Source: Merismopedia glauca CCAP 1448/3 (GTDB taxonomy: Bacteria > Cyanobacteriota > Cyanobacteriia > Cyanobacteriales > CCAP-1448). Taken from it: a stretch of DNA of 41,115 nucleotides. The notes beneath the pieces are model-generated. The model did not search any database and had not been told where the DNA came from. It saw nothing but the letters and a program-made list of their open reading frames with translations. The stretch spans positions 1 through 41,115 of the forward strand of contig NZ_PVWJ01000037.1 in NCBI RefSeq assembly GCF_003003775.1, given 5' to 3'. This document shows positions 36,284 to 41,115 of the stretch, piece by piece. The position numbers and the translations under genes are program-made. How positions within the stretch are numbered: position 1 is the stretch's first letter; every line of letters starts with the position of its first letter.

Positions 36284-36324
36284 AGATTAGCTGGTTAGTT
36301 GAATGTAGTTGTATCAAAAGTTAC
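36284..36324 (-). promoter_or_regulatory. NtcA-activated promoter of the upstream amt gene
   Basis: On the minus strand GTAACTTTTGATAC (36311-36324) fits GTA-N8-TAC exactly; 21 bases later TAATCT (36289-36284) fits TAN3T. The leader to the ATG at 36108 is about 170 bases. The box lies 33 bp past the purE stop. Confidence 0.75.
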
Positions 36325-36357
36325 ATAAATAAATACCATTAACCAGATCGAGTTGCA

Positions 36358-36891
36358 TTAGGTTTTATTTTGGCTCATATTTTCTATGTAAACCAGATAA
36401 CCAACAGTTTCAAGTTTATTTTGTTTATCTATAACCATTTGATGCAAATTATCTCTATAAATCTGGACTTTTGCTAATAAATCTGGATCTGATGTAGCCA
36501 AAATTTGGACTGCTAGCAAACCTGCGTTAGTAGCATTGCCTATAGCAACTGTCGCTACTGGGATACCCGCAGGCATTTGGACAATGGAATGAAGGGAATC
36601 TACCCCTGAAAGGTGACGGGTGGGAACTGGAACGCCGATGACTGGTAAGGGGGTTAATGAGGCTACCATCCCTGGTAGATGTGCAGCACCTCCAGCCCCA
36701 GCTATAATCACTTTTAAGCCTCGTGCTGAAGCAGTTTTGGCATATTCTACCATCCGTTCGGGAGTACGGTGAGCGGAGACGATAGCCACTTCACAGGGAA
36801 CATTAAATTGCTCGCAAATGGCGATCGCATTTTGCATAGTTGGTAAATCGGAATCACTACCCATGATGATTCCTACTATGGGTTGAGTCAT
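36358..36891 (-). CDS. purE: N5-carboxyaminoimidazole ribonucleotide mutase
   Basis: PurE converts N5-CAIR to CAIR in purine synthesis. The 177-residue product has the class I opening [18 protein letters not shown], the AHRTPERM loop with catalytic His, and [17 protein letters not shown] 36891 is preferred over a TTG one codon earlier. Normal length, with a short extra C-terminal tail. It precedes the amt gene on the same strand but is separated from it by an NtcA promoter. Confidence 0.97.
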   Translation of the reverse strand: MTQPIVGIIMGSDSDLPTMQNAIAICEQFNVPCEVAIVSAHRTPERMVEYAKTASARGLKVIIAGAGGAAHLPGMVASLTPLPVIGVPVPTRHLSGVDSLHSIVQMPAGIPVATVAIGNATNAGLLAVQILATSDPDLLAKVQIYRDNLHQMVIDKQNKLETVGYLVYIENMSQNKT

Positions 36892-37286
36892 CAAAACTAC
36901 TCTGGCAACACTTTTATTAGAATGACATGAAAAGCGATGCTATAGAGTGGATAGTGAGCGATCGCTTACCTGAATTAATGTTTAAAAGATGGCTGAAATT
37001 TCTACTTAAATTAAGCTGCTGTGTAGATAAAAATTGCTGATTGACTTGCCTTATTTTCTCTGATGATTTTTAGATCGTTGACTGTATAAATTTCTACTTG
37101 CATGACAGAGAGTGGTAAAGTTAATTTTCTCATCTTTGAGAGAACCTATTTTTTTTTAATTAGTATTTGGCTCATTTCTCACAGATAGCCGCACCAATTT
37201 CACACAATCCAGCTAGGAAGAAGAAAAATAGCGATCGCGCCATGTCTAAAATTCCTGTAGTATTGTGGCATTTTACGCCTGATTTC
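36892..37286. other. gene-free stretch
   Basis: About 400 bp between purE and the 3' end of the GTPase gene. It holds a HIP1-centred near-palindrome (GTGAGCGATCGCTTAC, about 36955-36970), AT-rich sequence and a nine-T run near 37150. It presumably contains the purE promoter. I see no convincing gene or RNA. Confidence 0.5.
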
Positions 37287-37316
37287 TGTAGGGGCGCAAG
37301 GCTTTGCGCCCCTACA
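37287..37316. repeat. GC-rich palindrome overlapping the GTPase stop codon
   Basis: TGTAGGGGCGCAA and TTGCGCCCCTACA are 13-bp perfect arms around a 4-base loop. The CTA at 37312-37314 within it is the TAG stop of the minus-strand GTPase. Its TGTAG...CTACA ends resemble the repeats at 3651, 16617 and 32773, but the core is different. Confidence 0.8.
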
Positions 37317-38778
37317 TCTGATTTCTGCTATATAACTTCGCTCTCAACTCTTGCTCGATCCGACTGATGATTGATTTTTCATCCAAAGTTGATAAAATCT
37401 TATTGACGACAGCTTTAGGCCCATCTGGTCCCCAAGAAGCACCGTTAGCGAGATAGGTTTTGGTGACTTGAGCGATCGCATAAGTAGACACGCCTGCTAC
37501 ACTAGCTTGTGCTATAGCTACAGATGCATAACCAGCTAGGGAAGCGCCACCAGTTACGGGTGCGGCGATTCCTAACAGAGATTTGAGGGAACTCAACCCA
37601 AAATTTGCTAGCAGTTCGCTGGCGCTAATTCCCCCCATACTCAAGGCGATTTTTTGCAAAAGGCGCAAAGCACCTGGTTGAGTCATGGGAATGCCATAGA
37701 GGCGAGATAAGGTTAAAATGGCGCTGAGATCGACAGCCGCACCCGTCACCAAATCGATGACTGTAATCGGGTTCAAAGCGACAACCAAGGCTTTGGCAAT
37801 TACGGCTTTCCAAACGATTTGATGGGCATTTTCTTCCCGAATTGCCATTTTTCTGGCTACTACTCGTTCGTTGATTTCCCCAGCATAGAGCATCGTATTG
37901 AGTGCGACGAGGGATTTTCCTTCTCGATGGAGAATCTCTAGAATTTTCAGCTTCAATTCGCCTACTTGAGGGTTTCCGACTCGTCTGATGACTCCTAAAG
38001 AACCGTCTGGACGACGTACAGCTTCAGCAACTAAGGGAGAAGCCGCCACCATTACAATTTCCGCAGGAGAAAGCAATTGTTGCACTCTTTCATCCCGAAT
38101 TTTCTGATAAATGGCTAGGCGATCACTATCTGGATATTGGTCAATTTTGTTAAAAACCAACAGCATTGGCTTCCCAGCTTCCCGCAATCGAGATAGCGCT
38201 TCAAATTCCACCTTTGTCATATCCCCAGCGATAATGAATAAAATCAAATCTACCTGGGTAGCTACCTGACGCGCTAAAATCTCTCGTTGTTCTCCTTCTA
38301 CCTCATCAATTCCTGGAGTGTCAATCAGTTCGACTTGAGAATTACCGGAACCTGTCAGGGTAATTCTCTGTAAATCTGCTTCTAACTCTGGAATTTGCCA
38401 AGTAACAGCCGTAGCGTCGCGAGTTACTCCATGCAAAGGCCCTGTGGTGAAGACTTGCTGACCGACTAAGGCATTGAGTACAGAAGATTTCCCTCTTCCT
38501 ACCATACCAAAAGCCGCGATGTGAACGATCGAACGCTCTAACTTATCGAGCATCCCCGTTAAATCTGAGATTTCTGTGGCTAAGCCAGCTTTTTCTTGGG
38601 GTTGTAAATCTAGAGTTTCAACGATATCTCGCAATACATCCCGCGCTTGCTGATAATTGAGTTCTTCCTGAATTTGCTCAAAACTAGAAATGGTAGTAGC
38701 TAAATCTTCCCCGAAACTGCTACTTTGATTCTCAGATTCAGAAGGCGATGTATGAGACAAAGGTTCTCCTGCGTTCAA
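37312..38778 (-). CDS. GTPase with C-terminal DUF697 domain
   Basis: The 488-residue product has a GTP-binding domain with P-loop GMVGRGKSS (91-99), Thr-containing switch region, DTPG at 153-156, and NKID near residue 212. The C-terminal half (about 330-470) has glycine/alanine-rich hydrophobic segments typical of DUF697, probably membrane-associated. Such dynamin/Era-like GTPases are common in cyanobacteria, with no firm role. No ATG precedes the P-loop region, so the TTG at 38778 is the best start; an upstream in-frame stop at 38812-38814 leaves no better choice. The last codons and stop (RNQM) are formed by a palindromic repeat. Confidence 0.88.
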   Translation of the reverse strand: MNAGEPLSHTSPSESENQSSSFGEDLATTISSFEQIQEELNYQQARDVLRDIVETLDLQPQEKAGLATEISDLTGMLDKLERSIVHIAAFGMVGRGKSSVLNALVGQQVFTTGPLHGVTRDATAVTWQIPELEADLQRITLTGSGNSQVELIDTPGIDEVEGEQREILARQVATQVDLILFIIAGDMTKVEFEALSRLREAGKPMLLVFNKIDQYPDSDRLAIYQKIRDERVQQLLSPAEIVMVAASPLVAEAVRRPDGSLGVIRRVGNPQVGELKLKILEILHREGKSLVALNTMLYAGEINERVVARKMAIREENAHQIVWKAVIAKALVVALNPITVIDLVTGAAVDLSAILTLSRLYGIPMTQPGALRLLQKIALSMGGISASELLANFGLSSLKSLLGIAAPVTGGASLAGYASVAIAQASVAGVSTYAIAQVTKTYLANGASWGPDGPKAVVNKILSTLDEKSIISRIEQELRAKLYSRNQM

Positions 38779-38885
38779 GTATCGAGTTTTATTTCTATGG
38801 TAACGACTGAGCTATCGCATTTGAATTCGATTTGCCAAAATAGTTGAAGTGCATAGTTACTAATGTTATAGCTAGTTAATATTGA

Positions 38886-38917
38886 GCGATCGCGCAAAGT
38901 GCAGCGCAAGCGATCGC
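38886..38917. repeat. paired HIP1 octamers in an inverted repeat
   Basis: Two GCGATCGC octamers flank a 16-base GC-rich core (GCAAAGTGCAGCGCAA), a form of HIP1-bounded interspersed repeat. It lies in the 229-bp gap between the GTPase gene and the divergent DUF3146 gene. Confidence 0.6.
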
Positions 38918-39007
38918 CAAATGCCTTCTGTTTGCTATGGTAATTTTTAAGCCCTAGTTTTTCATCGGGTATTTTCTCTTCCAAGGTTCATCCTCTCAAC
39001 CTGTAAC

Positions 39008-39271
39008 ATGAGTCCTAAATATTTACCAGAAACTACTGCTTATCTGAAGATAACCCATCTATCTTGGCATCAAGGATTTATCTGTGGGGAAGTCAGTGCT
39101 GGAGAATTTATTTGGGAGTTTGAATGGCTTTTTCGGAAAGACAATTTATTAGTTAAGCCATCTATCGGTAGAGCTTTAATTCAAGAACCTTTAGGTAGAT
39201 TTTTAGAAAAATGTGACTACCAATTAGAACCAGGTGGAGATTATGCGTTCACAATTCGAGCGCAACTTTGA
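39008..39271 (+). CDS. DUF3146 family protein
   Basis: The 87-residue product (TTAYLKITHLSWHQGFICGE, then a central VSAGEFIWEFEWLFRKDNLL and the C-terminal QEPLGRFLEKCDYQLEPGGD) matches, from memory, the cyanobacterial DUF3146 family. It is a compact beta-rich soluble protein of unknown function. It lies next to the RuvX-like and DUF3084 genes; I recall this neighbourhood from other cyanobacteria. ATG start at 39008; no alternative. Confidence 0.78.
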   Translation: MSPKYLPETTAYLKITHLSWHQGFICGEVSAGEFIWEFEWLFRKDNLLVKPSIGRALIQEPLGRFLEKCDYQLEPGGDYAFTIRAQL

Positions 39272-39311
39272 AATTAAATTAATAGGTTGGTTGTTGAGTG
39301 TTCATTGTTAA

Positions 39312-39719
39312 CTATTCGTCTTGACTTCTGACTTCAACCAAATATCTTTCTAGTAAAATGATGGCTACAATATCATCAATTGGTCTGGGAGGTTCGCGCA
39401 TCCCTTGAGGCACTAGACGTATTAAACCTTGAGGGGGGTACATTTGCCAATAGCGATCGCGTGCTTCTAAGGTACTATATCTTTCATCTATTAAAATAAT
39501 TGGTAAATTTCCCATCTCTTGTTTTAGTCTCTTTTCCCAGGTTTTTGCTGTAGTTTGATTTCCCATCACTAACTTAGTAACTTGAAACTTTTGAGATAAA
39601 TTTTGGAGAGTTGAAACAGCTTCTGGCGACGAAATTACTTGATGGTAAATAATTTTTCCATCCGTCTCCAAAATCGCTACGCCACACTTATCTTTCCCCG
39701 GATCGAAACCTAATAGCAT
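39312..39719 (-). CDS. RuvX/YqgF-like RNase H-fold nuclease
   Basis: The 135-residue product opens MLLGFDPGKDKCGVAI, the RNase H-fold start of the RuvC/YqgF group, with Asp6 as first acidic ligand. Further acidic residues are in LIDERYSTLEARDRYW and RPIDDIVAIILLERYL, in the order of the YqgF (pre-16S rRNA nuclease) family. It is a separate branch from the canonical RuvX, so its substrate is uncertain. The last codons (EVRSQDE) come from a TGACTTC heptamer repeat, as in ftsH. It lies downstream of DUF3084 on the same strand, across a repeat-rich gap. Confidence 0.85.
   Translation of the reverse strand: MLLGFDPGKDKCGVAILETDGKIIYHQVISSPEAVSTLQNLSQKFQVTKLVMGNQTTAKTWEKRLKQEMGNLPIILIDERYSTLEARDRYWQMYPPQGLIRLVPQGMREPPRPIDDIVAIILLERYLVEVRSQDE
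39322..39335. repeat. TGACTTC heptamer pair inside the RuvX-like gene end
   Basis: Two exact TGACTTC units lie within the last codons of the minus-strand RuvX-like gene and encode most of its final residues. Confidence 0.8.
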
Positions 39720-39749
39720 ATACTTATTACTTACTACTTATTATCGTTA

Positions 39750-39807
39750 GAGCGGGTTTTGTTTGATATTAATCTGTCTCATGAAAATCGATCTGCTAAA
39801 CCCGCTC
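39750..39807. repeat. 58-bp element with terminal inverted repeats, copy 2
   Basis: The ends GAGCGGGTTT and AAACCCGCTC are perfect inverted repeats. It is the same length as the copy at 27644-27701 but inverted, with a diverged middle. It lies between the RuvX-like gene and DUF3084. Confidence 0.75.
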
Positions 39808-39865
39808 CTACATTACCTATTACCTAAGCTACCGTACATTTAAATTTCATATTTGCTTTCCCTTG

Positions 39866-39942
39866 TTCCTTGTTCCTTGTTCCTTGTTCCTTGTTCCTTG
39901 TTCCTTGTTCCTTGTTCCTTGTTCCTTGTTCCTTGTTCCTTA
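39866..39942. repeat. TTCCTTG heptamer repeat, 11 units
   Basis: Ten exact TTCCTTG units and a final TTCCTTA form the longest heptamer tract in the window. It ends 3 bases before the stop codon triplet of the minus-strand DUF3084 gene. Unit number is likely to vary between strains. Confidence 0.95.
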
Positions 39943-39945
39943 ACT

Positions 39946-41115
39946 CTACGTTGTAAACAATATTTGACCATTAGCACTAGCTACCAGTTTAATTTTTAAT
40001 GGACCAGAAGTATAAGTATTTTCTTCAACTACGACTTCTACCTCTACAGCATCTCTATATTGATTTAACTTACCTAAAAAATCAGCATAATCTCTACCAT
40101 CTATTTGAATTTCTCCTAGCATTCCAGCTTCATTAGATTTTAATTCTGAAGCAGCTAACAATTGATTAACCAATTTGCGAATATTGTCTTGATTAGTATT
40201 AGATAAATCCGTTGAGACTTGTGCTAAAACTTGTCCTTGAGAAAACACTAACTTGTTTAATATTGCATCTGCATAAACTTCTACTTGAGTTTCTCCAACT
40301 AAGTAATTTCCAGTCGAAATGATTCTGACTAAATAATATTTTCCATCTTTAAGATTATCTAATAATTTTTCAATTTCTGCGGGACGAATTTGGACTACAC
40401 GAGCATTTGGAGAGTTAGAATTAACTTTAGTTGCTGCGATCGCTTTGCGGTTGGCTTGAGTTAATAGACTATCAATTGCAGAACGTGCGGCGGTGGGATC
40501 GACAACACTAAAAACCCCAGCAGCTAAGACTTCATTGCGGAAGACACCAAATCTTCCTTGGCGTAAAGCTTGATAATTGTCTTCAAGATTTTTTTCTAAG
40601 TCTTTAACGGCTGATTCCAAAGTAGCTAAACGCGCCTCCTTTTGTTTCATTTGAGTTTCTAATTCTTTTAGTTGTCGATCTTTTTGAGTTAGTTTAACTT
40701 CTAAATCTTTCAGTTGAGTATCTAATTTAGCAATTTGCCTTTCTCGATCTGCTAGCTGGCTTTCCCGTTCAGTAAGTTTCACTTCCAGGGTTTGTAATTC
40801 TCGATCCTTTTCCATCAGTTTAGATTCCAATTGTTTCAATTCTACCTGCCTTTTAGATAGTAAAATCTCCTTACTCTCAAGTTGTTTGCTGAGGGTTTGT
40901 AACTGTGACTCCCGTTGCAAAACAGCATCTTTTAGTTTAACTTCTAGTTGTTGTCGCTCAGCAATAATGCGATTTCTTTGACTAATCGTTAAATCCCGTT
41001 TAGCAATTTCGCGATCGCGCAACCCAATCTGCTCTTTAAGTTGATTTACTTGAGCATATAAATTCCCTAATTGACTTCGCAAACCATTGATTTCTTGATT
41101 GAGACTACCTACTTC
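39946..41115 (-). CDS. DUF3084 coiled-coil protein, N-terminus outside the window
   Basis: The frame is open to the right edge, so the gene is partial; the expected N-terminal membrane segment is not visible. About 390 residues are seen. The first half is a long coiled coil with repeated units such as LESKLMEKDRELQTLEVKL and LKDLEVKLTQKDRQLKELE. The second half (from about VFRNEVLAAGVFSVVDP) is a globular domain that matches, from memory, cyanobacterial DUF3084 proteins of unknown function. It precedes the RuvX-like gene on the same strand. An 11-unit heptamer repeat abuts its stop. Confidence 0.85.
   Translation of the reverse strand, partial: EVGSLNQEINGLRSQLGNLYAQVNQLKEQIGLRDREIAKRDLTISQRNRIIAERQQLEVKLKDAVLQRESQLQTLSKQLESKEILLSKRQVELKQLESKLMEKDRELQTLEVKLTERESQLADRERQIAKLDTQLKDLEVKLTQKDRQLKELETQMKQKEARLATLESAVKDLEKNLEDNYQALRQGRFGVFRNEVLAAGVFSVVDPTAARSAIDSLLTQANRKAIAATKVNSNSPNARVVQIRPAEIEKLLDNLKDGKYYLVRIISTGNYLVGETQVEVYADAILNKLVFSQGQVLAQVSTDLSNTNQDNIRKLVNQLLAASELKSNEAGMLGEIQIDGRDYADFLGKLNQYRDAVEVEVVVEENTYTSGPLKIKLVASANGQILFTT

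Noticed and set aside
37167-37367. 66-codon plus-strand frame near the GTPase end
   Set aside because: It crosses the GC-rich palindrome and overlaps the 3' end of the GTPase gene antisense; no protein-like features.
38775-38984. 69-codon minus-strand frame overlapping the GTPase start by 4 bases
   Set aside because: It starts at TTG, runs through the paired HIP1 repeat and has low-complexity, unprotein-like content; the 4-base overlap alone is weak support.
39866-39942. TTCCTTG tract as a CRISPR or protein-coding repeat
   Set aside because: It is a plain 7-base tandem repeat without spacers and lies outside the coding frame.
1-41115. tRNA, rRNA or insertion-sequence genes
   Set aside because: No T-loop/acceptor pattern, rRNA sequence or transposase frame was recognised on either strand by reading.

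Overview
The window is chromosomal DNA from a cyanobacterium. Evidence: many copies of the HIP1 octamer GCGATCGC, NtcA-type promoters (GTA-N8-TAC plus a TAN3T -10), ferredoxin-dependent nitrate and nitrite reductases, small protein families known mainly from cyanobacteria (DUF2811, DUF3146, DUF3084), a degraded xisH, and short heptamer tandem repeats of the kind common in filamentous cyanobacteria. The species cannot be named from this sequence. I saw no tRNA, rRNA, CRISPR array or intact insertion sequence.

Layout. 1-8.5 kb: cbiD (cobalamin), guaA (GMP synthesis), a small unknown gene, a GH3-family ligase, an exported protein of unknown function, a DacB-type D,D-carboxypeptidase and a Phd/VapC-like toxin-antitoxin pair. 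8.6-12.1 kb: ftsH, a small membrane protein and a PHP phosphoesterase. 12.3-18.8 kb: nitrate assimilation on the minus strand, read nirA (with a C-terminal ferredoxin domain), nrtP, narB, with separate NtcA-type promoters before nirA and narB. 18.9-26.2 kb: an accessory island with an xisH remnant and a type I restriction-modification locus. Its hsdM carries an internal deletion and frameshift. An Uma2 cassette sits between hsdM and hsdS, and the tail of a second, diverged hsdM directly precedes hsdS. An array of four different hairpins follows. 26.3-28.9 kb: two Rieske oxygenases and a plant-type ferredoxin. 29.2-32.7 kb: a UDP-glucuronate decarboxylase-like gene, a cluster of DnaA-box-like sites, a DUF2811 gene, pth and ispH. 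32.8-36.3 kb: two different ammonium transporters, each with its own NtcA-type box. 36.4-41.1 kb: purE, a DUF697-type GTPase, then DUF3146, a RuvX/YqgF-like nuclease and a DUF3084 coiled-coil protein cut by the window edge.

How it works together. Nitrate enters through NrtP, is reduced to nitrite by NarB and to ammonium by NirA. Ammonium enters directly through the two Amt proteins. All four transcription units carry an NtcA-type box, so the window holds much of one nitrogen-control regulon in two blocks. The restriction island looks like a decayed hybrid of two systems: hsdR and hsdS read through, but no intact methyltransferase subunit is present.

Repeats are dense. Heptamer tracts lie at gene borders and form the last codons of ftsH and the RuvX-like gene. 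A near-perfect palindrome family recurs three times, and a 58-bp element with terminal inverted repeats occurs twice. No wholly new system is proven. The best leads are the hybrid type I locus with its embedded Uma2 cassette, the hairpin array, and the two-oxygenase Rieske cluster.
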